Notes: generated by a model not told the origin, from the letters alone. A DNA stretch of 64,000 nucleotides from Prunella strophiata (GCA_036583965.1 JAZBQD010000030.1:58343551-58407550), one strand, 5' to 3'. Shown: positions 48,611 to 60,822, counted from the first letter of the stretch. Program-made: numbers and translations.

Positions 48611-49513
48611 TAATATCTGACCATGTTTATAGATATTTTGAACTAGAGCTATGATAGGAATCTTTCTGGATTTGAAATATGCTAGTAAAAAACTTTTATT
48701 CATGTATTCAGTTTAAAAATTTTGTAAAGCTTAGTCTCAAATAAGAAAATTCAATCCAGCATATAGAGGCATGCCCCCTGTGACTTTTGTAGCAAATACT
48801 GTATTTCTTTCTACTTCAAAAAAAACTCTTAAAGAAAAAAATGCCTCTGTATGCAGTTTGAAATGCTGGGTGTTTTTCCTACAAAGAAACTACCAGTCTC
48901 CTTCTGGTCCTATTAAGATTCAATGTCATTCCTTGAAACAGTTAAATGACATTTTTAATATAGGTCCAGATGCAAATGTGGAGTTGGGTATTTTATGGCA
49001 TTGTAAAGATATCTCAAATGTAATAAGGATACACCTAATCCTGTTGCAAATACCTGAATTTTTATGGGATTGGTTGTTGAATGCTCAATGTTCTTCTACT
49101 ACCATGTCTAATGTTTTTTTCCCCCCATATTTGAAAGATATATTTTGTATCCAAGTTCCTTATTATTCCCTTTTGTACCTAAGCCCTTCTGGCATCACTT
49201 AATTTGTTAGACGTACTCAGAGCTTGCCTAACATAGCAACAGCATCGATCAGCTTCATCCAGGTGTTTTTATATAGCCAAGGAACATCAAGTCTTTCAGG
49301 GAAATGCTCAGAGATTGTACCACTTGTACAATGTGTGAGACACCAGCATTTCAGCCCCCTTTAGCCAGAAAGAGTTCAAATCTACTCTGCCAGCCTAGAA
49401 AAAAGGATACAGTTGTTTGAAGAGGTTGGATTGAAGTGGTGGGATGTCTTCTCTGCTTCTGCTGCCTCAAGAGACTATCTGCTTTGTGTCAAGAACACTG
49501 CATACACAGAAGC

Positions 49514-49665
49514 GGGAGGAAAAAAAAAAAAGAAAGGAAAAAAAAAAAAAAAGAAAGAAAGGAAAAAAAAAAAAAAAAAAAAGAAAGAAAGGAAAAAAAA
49601 AAAAAAAAAGAAAGAAAGGAAAAAAAAAAAAAAAAAAAGAAAGAAAGGAAAAAAAAAAAAAAAAG
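49514..49665. repeat. Purine-only minisatellite, GG-A(n)-GAAA-GAAA
   Basis: 152 bases contain only A and G. Six units start with GG at 49518, 49536, 49561, 49591, 49618 and 49647, spaced 18, 25, 30, 27 and 29 bases; units differ mainly in the length of the internal A run, and the first lacks one GAAA. Such purine/pyrimidine mirror tracts can form triplex (H-DNA). Lysine-rich open frames here are artefacts. Confidence 0.95.
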
Positions 49666-50315
49666 TTCAGAAATACTAATGTTGTACATATATGCATTTA
49701 CTATAGGTAGTGAAAAATTATCTCAACTCAATCAGAATGGAGTTATATGTAGAAGTAGATGTGTTGAAATACTGTGTCACTTGAAGGCAAAATATCCTAT
49801 GCAAATTAGGAGCTCAACTAGCAAACTGCAGGTGTAATAAATTTCATGGATTGTGTGATTTTCATGCAGATTTTTTTTCCAGCTGCAGTCAGCACTGTGG
49901 TTTAAATGCTTGTGCAAAGCAGTCCCTGCTCAGCCATACTGAGTCAGCACCCCAGGGAGTTCTGTCTCACTGCTAACCCAAACGGGCTGAGGGAGCTCAC
50001 TCCCTCCCTGGAACCCTGTATGGAGCTGGGAGGGGTGGAGCAGCTGGAAGAAGAACTAAATGCAGAGAGGAGGAGACCAGAGAGGATGTAAGGGTTTGAG
50101 AGGTGAGGAAAGGAAGGTGACAGAGGAAGATGAAAGATGAAAGAGTTTCTGATTCAGCTGGTCCACTTCAACTTCGCTTCACTGCAGAGAAGATACTAAG
50201 CATTTTATAGAGCATTCATTTCCCATATCCAAAAAAAGTACAGAGGATATATGGAAAAAAATCTCAAAGTCAGTATTTGAGAATGTAACTGGAAGGACAA
50301 CTGAGAAACAGCTAT
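49666..50315. other. Unassigned; GC-richer block at 49880-50150
   Basis: The block at 49880-50150 is clearly GC-richer than its neighbours and is followed within 200 bases by a long A/C-rich tract. This could be an unrecognised retroelement with a decayed A-rich tail. I could not match it to any family, and the 61-codon frame in it shows no domain. Confidence 0.3.
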
Positions 50316-50498
50316 TAAAACAAAACAAAACAAACAACAACAAAAAAAAAAAAACCAAAAAAACCAAAACCCCAAAAAAACTCACAAAAAAAAACCAACA
50401 AAAACAAAACCAAGACAAAACCAAAAAAAAAAAAAAAAACCCAAAAACAACCCCACCAAAACCCCAAACATAAAGCACAACACCACAAAACCAAAATC
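50316..50498. repeat. A/C-rich tract, about 180 bp
   Basis: Almost only A and C on the + strand, with words such as CAAAA, AACCAAAA, AACCCC and an A17 run near 50423-50439; followed by (TTTG)n-like sequence at about 50505-50530. It is the longest member of the A/C tract class seen at 22828, 31882 and 43839. Confidence 0.92.
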
Positions 50499-50530
50499 CA
50501 ATATTTTTGTTTATTTGTTTGTTTGTTTTA

Positions 50531-51690
50531 AGCAGAAAAAGGCAATTCCCTCATGTAAGGAGAATCTCTCAATTTTCTTAATCATCTGGAGGAACAAGAA
50601 AGTAATTTTTATTATTCACCACTTCAAAATTTTTCCTGGAGTTCAAGATTTTTACAGGGCAGCCCATGAAAACCTTAATCCTGAAGGGTACTTAGGTTCT
50701 TCATTGTCCAACTGCTGCACCCAAAAATGCCATGTGGTCTTGCTTGACCTCATAGATACTGAGCTCATGTCTACCACTAAGACAACTGTCCAATATTGAC
50801 TCTGCTCAGACTGGACTGCTCAGATTAGCATGTAATTAATATCTTAGTGTACAGGCTGTAGACATTTACTTAAGGAGAAATAAATGAAAAATTTGTCTTT
50901 TGTTACTATGGAAAAGATGTGACAAATAATGGGATTATTGTTACTTAGTAATGAATATTTTCAGTATTCAGTATTTCAATACCTGTTTTTTGATAATTCT
51001 GTACATACACTACATTTCAGAAGGAAATTTCACAGCCTAGTACTATTATGTTTCTATTATTTATTATTGTTGCCAGAAGTAAAACAAGATGTTCAGATTC
51101 CACTTAACTTGCAAAACTTTCAGAGCTGATCTTACAAGACAGGTACATAGAGCAATAACATTTAGATGAAGCAAGGGAAAATATTCATGTAGCATTTTCA
51201 CTGGGTTCTTTGGTTCTCTTGATATAGAGCATACACAGCCTCCAGGGTGCTCTTGATTGTTATCTCTGCAGCTGAGTGATTTTTGGAGGTCTTGCTGAAC
51301 ACAAGGGTCACAACCTAGAGTCCATTCTTATCTGTTTTAATAAAAAATGACAATGAACTGTGAAATTCTCCATTGCCCCCTCAAGCAAAATGAAGGTGAA
51401 TGTCACTCCTGTCTGTACAGCCAAGTCTAATTGCAGTATTAGGGTCCAGAGCATGAAAATTCACTCCATCAAGGGTTTTAACAAAGTCTGTTGAAGCACT
51501 GCAGTTCAATTTGCATATCCCCAGGTTTACTGAGTTTTATCAAAACCTCCAAGGAGATTTTTGCTCTTCCAGACTGGATTGTGCATACCATTTACAACTT
51601 GACTCCATAGGAGGTCATTCAAACTGATTTATTTCTGCATAACAAAAGTACTTTTTGTTCAGCTCTCAGGAGAACACAGAGACCTCACAG
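50531..51690. other. Unassigned non-coding region
   Basis: No gene or repeat recognised. Confidence 0.4.
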
Positions 51691-51900
51691 ATTATGTGAT
51701 ATATAGTGAAAGATGGGATTGAGTGCACCTTTAGGAAGTTTACAGGCAATAGAAATTTGGAAGAGTGGTTGATACAACAGGCAGTTTGTCTTGCAGAGTG
51801 GTCTTTCAAAGACACCTTAGTAGGCTGGAGGAACAGCAAGCAGGAACTTCATGAAGTTTGACAAAGAGAAAGGCAAGTCCTGCTCCTGGGGAAGAATGAC
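51691..51900 (+). mobile_element. CR1 LINE ORF2 fragment (reverse transcriptase end), inactive
   Basis: GATGGGATTGAGTGCACCTTTAGGAAGTTT, ...GACACCTTAGTAGGCTGGAGGAACAG, ...GGAACTTCATGAAGTTTGACAAAGAGAAAGGCAAGTCCTGCTCCTGGGGAAGAA follows the CR1 ORF2 sense consensus (IECTLSKFADDTKL...RDLDRLEKW...NLMKFNKxKCKVLHLG). The catalytic FADD box is destroyed: 51739-51750 reads F-T-G-N, both aspartates being replaced (GGC, AAT). Unlike the other copies, this one lies upstream of the 3' UTR and lacks the 3' tail nearby, so it was cut off on both sides. Confidence 0.88.
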
Positions 51901-52820
51901 TTGGCAGTGGAAGATGCCTGAAATAGTGTACAAGATTTAGCCACCTACCCTTCCCATCATGTGACATTTGTGGCCAAGTACCTTCTATATAACAGTTGCA
52001 CTAATTCTTCATCAATCAGAAGATCCTTCTTCCATCCATTCAGCAGCAGTGTGTGATCAGTCCTTGAGATCAGTACCAGAATTATGAATATCCCCTTTTT
52101 GTAGGGAAGCCTGTATCCATTCATACTGAGTTTCTTCATTAACTCTTAGGCAGACTCCATCTTGATTTTCTGCCTCTTTTAGTGTTGAGGATGTGGTGGC
52201 AAGGTTTCATGTCTATGATCTTCCCAGCTGAGAACACCATGGTTTCTAACCTGCTGCTGGCCTAGTCTCAGCTAAAGCTCACGTTGAGTAACAGCCTAAA
52301 GGGTTTGATCACACAGCCATTTTGGTTCAGAATTACTTCAAACACTGACGATGCTATAGGAATGCATACGCCATTTCTGAAACCAAAAGTAGACATTAAG
52401 CCTCAGAAAAACAAGCATGGCAGGACCTGACCGTGAATAGAAAAGAAGGAGTTTAATATTCAGTTGGGAGCTAGAGTAAGGGGAGGAAGGAAAGCTCTAG
52501 AGTTCCAGAAATTACTACAAATCCTGTTTTCTTTCTTTCCTGTCCTGTATAGGTATAACTTCTCCCTCCCTGCTCTTCTGATTCCAAGACTTATATGTCA
52601 GTAAGGTGTAGCTGGCTTCAGCTGGACAGGTACATGAATCCAAGGGCTCATGACCCTTTCTTTTCCATCTCTCTTCATATGAGAGTTACACACATTAATA
52701 CTATTCTGATATATATACATGAACAGGACCTAATATGCAGATCTTCTCTGGTGATTGAAAATCAAGGGAGGCACACTACAACCATAATGTACATATGTTT
52801 ATTTGTTAATTAAGAAAGCA

Positions 52821-52840
52821 TCTGCAAGCAGATGACGTCA
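52821..52840. promoter_or_regulatory. Perfect CRE (TGACGTCA) beside a 12-bp palindrome
   Basis: TCTGCAAGCAGA (52821-52832) is palindromic with a 2-base centre and directly abuts the full palindromic CREB/ATF consensus TGACGTCA (52833-52840). A CpG-containing 8-mer is rare in CpG-poor bird DNA. No promoter was recognised next to it. Confidence 0.3.
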
Positions 52841-55439
52841 GCTTTGATTAGGTAGCAGTTAAGAATATGTTTCATTATAAAAATGGGCATGTCAAGAATG
52901 TGTTTCATGGACATGATCAATAACATTTTCCTTTTGATATAAACACCTCAGATTATCTGTAAAGAAAGAAAAATTTTCAGCTTGAGATCACAGCTTTTAC
53001 TTGAAACTTTTTTTTTTTAAGGTATTCAACATTATCTTGATTGACTCAATTCCAAATACTAAGAATGCTCTGCTTGTCCAGAGCTTCACATCCTGGAAAG
53101 GTGAAACCTCTAAAATCAAGAATTTAAATACAAGAATGCTGGGGGGGAGGATATACAGTTGTTCTCTAGCTCTGCTCAGTCTGAATTGTTAATCCAGGAG
53201 AAGAAAATTAAATCCAAAAAGCATTTTAAAAAAATTAATTGAGCCTGTTGTTGAACAGAAAGAAAATGAAGTACCAGCACATCGTTACTGGGGAAATTGT
53301 GTGCTACAAGCAAATGAAAAAAGAGAAACCTTAATAAAGGTTCTTGAAAAATGAGCAACAAAGACTTTACACTTCTTCTGCCTGATGATTCTTTAATGTC
53401 TGCAATCCTGCAGGATCACAACCAGGAAATAGAAGAGAGTGTCAGTCTTTTGTCTAACAATTACTGTGTAAGTGGTTAAAGAGATAAGATGATAGTAAGC
53501 TGGCGACATTGTAATCCATTACTTATAAGACTAATTTGGTCCTTATTTTCTGGGAACTAGATTTCACAGTAAACAAATAGTTTGCTTTTTTTCCCTGAAA
53601 ATTTAAAAACCAGACAATCTAGCAAGTAAAAATTTACCATCCATTGAGCTGTATGAAGGTTGACTGGTGTCAATGAACCTTTACCTGTCTTTCCTTCTTG
53701 ATATTATATTAATCCCTACATTTCTATAATGCCTATTAACCCTAACTTTGATCCAACCTTGCAAAAATCTAGATACTTGAGGATGTTCAGATGGAATTTT
53801 TTTAAGTCTAATGTTTAAAATAGTGCTTAAGTAAGTGACAATTTCTGAAAAAGTATTTGCCAAACTGGCTTTTGAAAATACAGGTTTCAATGAGAGAATG
53901 GAAAGAATGTTTTTATTTGATAACTAACATTTTTTAAAACGTTTGGCTAAAACCCCCATTAAAAAGAAAGGAGGACAGGCACTCACATTGCACAAAGTTT
54001 GGGTCAATAAGAAAGAATTCACATGCCTAAATCCTGCCACATTATTGAAAGAGAGAGGCTTTTTTGGCTCCTCCAGAGACAATTGAGAGCAATAGGAAAT
54101 TGATTCATTTTAACTAACTTTAGGCTTTTGACACTGCCTTAAGTCCTTAGCTGGGATGAATAGCCTTTCAGACATGTTTTGAGTGTGAAGAGAATCTAGT
54201 CAAACACATCAGCTTTGGTCCTTCAGGTAAGGTGTCTGAGAGAAGGTGAATGATTAGACCTGAATTCACTTAGTAATTTGATGAAGTGCTGTTAAAGAAA
54301 AATGAGCCAGGTGAGCTAGACCCAAACTGTGTCACTGTGAGCTGAGCTAGCCACCCAGTACTTGGTCTGTTTTGGGCTGCTCCAACTAGCTGGGGTGGAT
54401 CAGCATTAAAAGCATGGATTAGGAAGAAGCTGGTGCTAACTTGTCTCAGAGCCAATGGTCACCTTGTGGCTTTGTTTTATTCAGCATAAGGGCTAAAATT
54501 CAGAGTGTCTAAGAGTTTAACTGCTGTCAGATTTGGAAGTAATTTTTTTTTTAATTACTTCTGAATCTGTCTGTTCATCTCAGTTGAAAGTCCAGGGAGC
54601 CTGAGAAACTTGAGAGAAGGTTTGAAATTTATTGTCTTATTTCAGTGTCTGATGTTGGTAACAGGTAACACCTGATGTGACTGCAGATCCTGAAAGAATC
54701 TGAATGTTAGATTTTATCTGAGATATTATGTATGGTTTAGCTGCTGTAGCATACAACACAATAGCAGAATTCAGACTGAAATCAAAGGTAAGTGCTTGTG
54801 CATCTGTTTTGCCAAAGTCAGTTTAAATTTAGGGCAGGGATATCCCCACAGCCTCAACTGTAACTGTGGTATAACTTAAATTTCAGTGCTTCATTTTATG
54901 CAAGTGACAACTGAAACACATAGAATTCAGCAAATAGAAGAGTCAAGAACATAATGCAGAAATCCCTGGCCTGCCCCCAGTCTAGGCTATGTATTTCCTG
55001 AGATATGGCTTTGTGACAGGTGAAAAAGAGGCATATAATTTTCATTTACAAGAGGCTGTAATCAGAGGACACCACAAACAGCCAAACATGGTGTTTACAC
55101 ATAGAGTGTTTATACATAGAGTGCTCCCATGTTGTTGCAGTCATGTCAAATTATGCTATTTGTATTTCAGAATGAGGCAAATTAAAGAAAGGAAAAGAAT
55201 AATATCAGATAGTCAAGGACAGAAGGGTTCTTATTTTCTGTTCAAAAATTGCAGAGCAGCTTCTACAACCCAGAGGATGGGAGCTGGAAAGAGTAGGAAG
55301 TTTAGTGGTAACTGTGTGCAGTGTTCACCTGGGGATTCTTTCAAATGAAAGCATATGTGATTTAGGTGATATTGAATGTTGTTCTTATGTGTTTAAAACA
55401 GAAACTATCACCTGGGCATAGATCTTTTATTATCAGTCA

Positions 55440-55690
55440 AATTCTTTTGACAATTTTCGATTACATTTCTGATTTTTTATTATATGTTAATGGACTATAT
55501 TAATTAAAGCAGACTGCAATGCACTAATAACGATTAATTCAGCCCAGGGTGCCTTAAAGTGAGATTTTATGAGAGCTGAAATTCTCCATGGATCTCTAAT
55601 TTACATTTACAACACTGGGAACTGTACTTCTGGACGCTTCTACTTGGCATTCGCCTCCAAGCCAACACAGTAGCGTGAGACTGGGATAGG
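55440..55690. promoter_or_regulatory. Candidate conserved homeodomain-rich element
   Basis: Contains TTAATGG, TTAATTAA (55500-55507), ACTAATAACGATTAATTC (55524-55540), plus CpG-containing words TTTTCGATTAC, GGACGCTTC and GGCATTCGCC. High complexity and many TAAT cores resemble developmental enhancers in gene deserts. Conservation has not been tested. Confidence 0.22.
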
Positions 55691-58600
55691 AGAGGTGATG
55701 AGAGACTAGGGTGAAGAATTACAATGTTCTGAAGTGTTAAGAGAGGCAGTAGCTTTCATTGGTCTCAGTGGATTAACACATGTAACCCCACTTGGTAATA
55801 TATACAGCTTTTAGAAAGCAGAGCACAAAATCTAATAGAATGTGCAATCAGTTATTGGTGAAGAGCATTAGCTAGATAATAAACACACTCCAAATGTACC
55901 TACTCCCCCTGGGAAATAGCCTCTCTTGTTGTTAGTCCTTTTGTCATTCATGAGTAATATGTATTTAACAGAAATCTTGGAACAGGAAATGAAAAACTGA
56001 AGATGATAAATCTGTTCCACTTAGACAATAATCATATAACACTGTGGCCAGTTAGTTTAATTTATAGACACCATTCCCCCTGGAAATCTTAGGTAGAGAA
56101 ATTAAAAAAAAAAAAGGCAGGGGAGGGAGATGGGGAGTGAAAAGATAAAAATTGGTACAAGGCATCTCTTACCCACTGGAGCAGTTAAATGGAAGAAAAA
56201 TACTAATTAAGATTTCACTGCTGCAAAGCAGTATTTACAGTAGTTGGATGGAAGTTTTTCTAGGGTTCACCCTCAGTTCCTTGCTAGAAGCTCTACTCTG
56301 AAGTGTGATTTGCTCATATTTAACCTGGCATACCTCTCTCATTCTCTGTGTTGGTTTCTTGGTTTAAATTTTTTATTTTTTTATTTTTTCTGAAGAGAAA
56401 AAGTACTTTGGACACCTGTGGCCACAAGAGATTACTAATCCATAAACGTTTTTCTACATTGCAACCTTCCAACCTGTGGCAATAATTATGATGTCTGACA
56501 CGTATTTGTGTAACTCTTAAAATAGAATTAAAACTACCCTCCTTATCTGTGAACACAGCACCTACATTCATACTGTTTGGATAATATTCTTCTCTTTGTA
56601 GCAGGTACCACTATGTATCATTCTTAAATGTCCTTCAAATCCTCCAGTAATTATTAAGGTCTAAGCTCTGGTTTCCTTAGAAAAATGTATTATATAGATC
56701 AGAGTGAAGAATTCGTTATTTACTTTTAATGGCAAAGAACCTGGGTATGGAGTAAAATTATCAGCTGTCTAAGGATTTTTGTTCTTTTTTTAAGACTGAC
56801 ATTTCTAAACAGCTCAGACTAGCTGTAATGTTTAATTTTGTATAAGCTCTAGAAATTGATTACTTAAGAAAAGGTAAAAGAGGAGTATTTTGACCTGTGC
56901 TGCTAACCTCTTAGCAATTTGTAACACCTCAATAGGCATAAAGATTTCAAAATGTATGCTCAATTGATGTAGCCAAAATGAATTAGCCCACTTCAAAAAC
57001 CAAAATTCAAACAACCAAGGAAGCATCAAAAAGACATATCACACAACCAAAAACCACCAAACCAGTAACTGATGGGATGCAAAATGTTTTTCCTCTGTTT
57101 GTTTGGAAAGAATATTTTGCTAACAGTTTGTAAATAAAGTTATTTATGACAGAACATGTTTGTGTCATCTTTGGAATGGTGATCCTAGATATTCTCTGCA
57201 ACAAACAAAGTTTATGCAAACCTACAAAAAATTTTGTCTACAAAAAGCTCCATGCATGTCTTTGATCATGTATAACTGACTAAAAAAAAATTAGATTCAA
57301 GAACTAGATTCACAGGCAGTGATTTCTTACTGGAGATCTAATGACATTTGAAATTTATATATACCATATATGATTTAATTTGAGACAAAAAATCCAAATA
57401 CTCTTAATGTATTCTAGGTATATCTAGGTATGTGATGACACAGTCTTGCTCTCTTTCCAAGACTGTAAGCCTATATTTTAAACAAAATTCTTCCACAACT
57501 GAAAGGTTCATATATCCTCATAAAATCCATGGACACTCCAGAAGCATCTGGCAGCACAAAAACAACTTTGCAGTTTCATTGAGTAAAGTATGGCATACTC
57601 CTGTGTGTCTCTTAAAGCTTCCCTGCTGAAATCAGTACATAGTAAGGTCCAGACCTGGCTGAGAATATAAATCAAGTAATTTGTCATAAGTCTCTTAATT
57701 ACTAGCCAATATAACAATTCAAGAGAAAGATTTATGGAAATGCAAAACTAGGTCTACACCATATAATTAGCATATACAGATATTTTATTTTGTCATTTCT
57801 GTAGTTTATGGGAAGCTTTATAGCCATATTTTATGCTTTAGCTGGCTTCTTCTCAGCTTAATGGCAATTCTGCTTGATACTTACAAACCAGATACCATTT
57901 TCTTCATTCAGGTCACCATGGAACTATTTAACAAGTCTCAGATTTCACTTTTCCTCACATTTTTTTTTTTCTCTCCTTTGTATTTATTTCCCCCCTCCCC
58001 TTGAAAACTGCTTCTGTACTAGAAAAAAATCTATTATGTTTTTCAAACACTTACTGAAAAAATGCAATCTACTGGTGCGTAACATGGAAGCAAAAGATAT
58101 TACAGCTACTATAATTCACAAACCAAACTTTGTGAACAAGGTGGATCCACAGTAAAGTCAGGATGGTTTTGAGGTCAATGCACTGATTTACACAACTGAA
58201 ATTATACAGGCATAAGGAAGCATTCCTTTTTTACCATAAAATTGCTTGGGTACAGTGAGATCTCCTGAGAGATTTACGCAGAACCATATCTCTAGCAAGA
58301 TGAAAAGAGCATGCTGTCCTCAGAATCAAAGCCAAGGAAAAAGAAGAAAAAATAAGCAGCAGAAAGGACAAAACACCCCATCACTGATGCAAGTACTATG
58401 TCCTGAAAGGAATTTCTAGACCTTTCAGCAAGATCTGTAATACATAAATACATTTATATTCTGAGCAATAGCACTTTCTTTTGATTATTTAAGTCAAATC
58501 CTACCTTTTTATTAAAAAAAAAAAAAAAAAGCAGGTTTAAAGTTTTCTCAAACACAGTGTGCCAACACCCTATAACTAATTATTAAGCAATATATTAAGC

Positions 58601-60261
58601 TAGAGATTAGAAATTCCTATTTCATGTTTTTTTTTTTAATTGAGCACTGTCATTTGGCACAATGTTCTGAGACCAAAAGTCCACAAAAGCTTGTATAGAA
58701 CTTTATCAGAGAACTTGATAAAGCACTAGCTTTCAGAGTGACAGGGCCTAAGATTACTTTTCAGAGAAAGAAAAAGCAGAAGTTCAAAGAAGTAAGATAA
58801 AAAAAAAACCTCACAAAAATATTCATAATATGTTGATGTGTTTCACAGATCTATACTGCACCTTTCCTTGTATTTTATTTTGTAGTCCTTTTTTTCCCCC
58901 TTCCAACTAGTATTTCTTGACAGCATATATAAGGAATGAATTTTTGGAAGAATGATCTTTCTTGATGCCTCCATTTTAATGGTCACAAGAAAATCTGCAA
59001 GGTGCTTGATGGCAACTCTAAATTAGATCGTTTGAGCTGCAAAATCTCTTATTTGCACCATCAGTGTATTTGGAAGCACAAAAATGAAAGTGCAGATTTA
59101 GAGACAGGGAAAAGACAGGACTCAGCTTTTTACAAGAGATGTCAGAGAGAATAAACGTATAATTCCTTTTTATATGACTCACAACAATACACACTGTTGT
59201 CACATTTTAAAGTACTGTCCTCTGAAAATACACCTTCTCATAACCTCCATGGGAAATAAACCACACAGAAACAGAGCAGATATGGAGAGAGTTTCCTGAA
59301 CTAAAATTCTCTTTGTGTTATGTGCCTAATTGTATAATTAACACTTTCTTCAACCAAAGCCTTTTTAGGTCTTGGTTAGGTGTTCCTGGGATTTGTTTGG
59401 TTTGGTTTCCTGCAGATTATACACATCAAAGTTCATAACTGAAGAAAGAGATAAATACAGTAATTAACAGACAAAATTCAGCTTGACGTTGCAGGTTGGC
59501 AGAACCCTTTCTGCACCAGTTAAACCCTAGGTTAGTGCAATGGCAGAATACACTAATGGCATGTCTCTTTAGGAATTGTCACATGCTTGTCTAGCCTGGC
59601 AAGGATGCTTATCTATCACAAGGAAGTATGCATGAATAATAGCAATAGGTGTGATAATAAGATTAGTACTTCTGCAGATATAGCCAGGAATTTTGGATGC
59701 CCCATTTGAACAGTGTGGTTATCAGATAAGTGCATGATACCATTTGGAAGAAAATTATTTGTAGGACCTGTGAGAGGAGCTTCCCCATACATGTAGCTGG
59801 CATGTATACACAAACACATGAATAACCACAAATATACATAAACAACCAGCAGATTTAAATTCCTAAAGCCCCAAATCATGACTGTGCATTTTGGCCCTGT
59901 CTGTGGAGCTACCTCTAACACATCTTACTACAGTGCCCAGTCTTAGGTTTCAGGCAATGATAGGGCTTTCAGTATTCTTTAAAGAGTCCTTTGTACCAAA
60001 GTGATCTATAGTTTTCTACTGACTTCTAATATGGATTAATTGCCAGTCTGTTCTTCATGGCGACAGAGAGCTGTGGAGACAGTAAGATCACACATAAATC
60101 CCTGTGAGGGGAAGGGAAAGGACGGAAGGAACAGAATGCCATGCCATCCTGACAATAGCCAGAAGAGCTGAATTAGAATTAGGAAAGAGGATGGTTGTCA
60201 CTGTTTCCTCACTGAACCAAAGATTCAGCTATGTCTCCTTTTATTTAGGAGCAATGATACA

Positions 60262-60780
60262 GCCAGTTTTTACAGTGAAACCCACTCAGACTCCTCAAAC
60301 CACACTGCTGCTTGCTTGCTGCCCTTCCCCACTGTTGTGTGCCCTCCCCAAGAGGGGCTCCTCTGGCCCCTCTTGGATGGCCAGAGAGGAGAATTGGAGG
60401 CACAAAAGGCAGAGATAATGGGTTGAAATAAGAGCAATTTAATGGAAAAAATAATGAGATAAGAAAACAGTAACAGCAATGATATTAATAGCAAAAATTT
60501 ACAAAAGAGAGTGTGATTTACATGCAAAATGTTCACCAAGCCCAATCCTGCTACAACACGACAGCAGCCACATTTTTTTCTGGACCATAATCCACTCTCT
60601 TCTCGGAGGCCAGAGTCCCTTCCCCCTACTCCTGACAATGGCTTGAGGTAATATCAAATATCGGGATCTTGACCACAGCCCCTCCCATCTATTGCAAAGT
60701 ACTAACCCTGTCCTTGGCCTATATGAGGATGGTACTCTTTGGGGTAAGCAAATGTACCATGTGCAGAGTTCAGCTCTATG
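60262..60780 (-). mobile_element. Solo-type LTR of an endogenous retrovirus, degraded
   Basis: From memory, the + strand sequence GAGGAGAATTGGAGGCACAAAAGG...GGGTTGAAATAAGAGCAATTTAATGGAAAAAATAATGAGATAAGAAAACAG...AATTTACAAAAGAGAGTG is the reverse complement of the R/U5 part of a common bird ERV LTR (CTCATT..CCATTAAATTG.TCTTATTTCAACCC...). A minus-strand ATTAAA at 60438-60443 is the likely polyadenylation signal. The left end begins near GTGAAACCCACTCAGACTCCTCAAACCACA, in place of the usual TGTGGTTTAACCCC end. No gag, pol or env remnants are seen next to it, so it is probably a solo LTR. The right boundary is uncertain (60750-60800). It carries an 11-bp hairpin at 60348-60376. Confidence 0.6.
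60348..60376. repeat. 11-bp perfect hairpin within the LTR
   Basis: CCAAGAGGGGC (60348-60358) and GCCCCTCTTGG (60366-60376) pair perfectly around a 7-base loop. It is GC-rich, so it would be stable in RNA or single-stranded DNA. It lies in the presumed U5/R portion, downstream of the ATTAAA on the minus strand. Confidence 0.8.
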
Positions 60781-60822
60781 TGTTTAATGCTGCCCATTAG
60801 CTAGGACTTAATGAAATATTAA

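Larger units (their letters stand above)
47751..49513. other. Unassigned non-coding region
   Basis: Contains an A22 run at 48084-48105 and, at 48480-48610, a cluster of E-boxes and an AP-1 site. The longest frame of the window (48771-49202, + strand, 143 codons) has no signal peptide, domain or splice context and sits at the length expected by chance. Confidence 0.4.
51901..60261. other. Unassigned non-coding region
   Basis: More than 8 kb without a recognisable gene or transposon body. Noted inside: a perfect CRE with an adjacent palindrome (52821-52840), a short 15-bp tandem duplication near 55090-55122 (GTGTTTACACATAGA / GTGTTTATACATAGA), a possible conserved element (55440-55690), and an A17 run at 58514-58530. 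Confidence 0.4.

Noticed and set aside
48771..49202. Longest open frame in the window (143 codons, + strand)
   Set aside because: At this AT content about one frame of this length is expected by chance in 64 kb across six frames. The translation shows no domain, signal peptide or exon context.
49413..49837. Lysine-rich frames (and Phe-rich antisense frames) over the purine tract
   Set aside because: Produced by the A/G-only minisatellite, open on all purine frames.
52886..52914. Possible p53-like half sites (GGGCATGTCA, GGACATGATC)
   Set aside because: Each half deviates from RRRCWWGYYY and the spacing is wrong.
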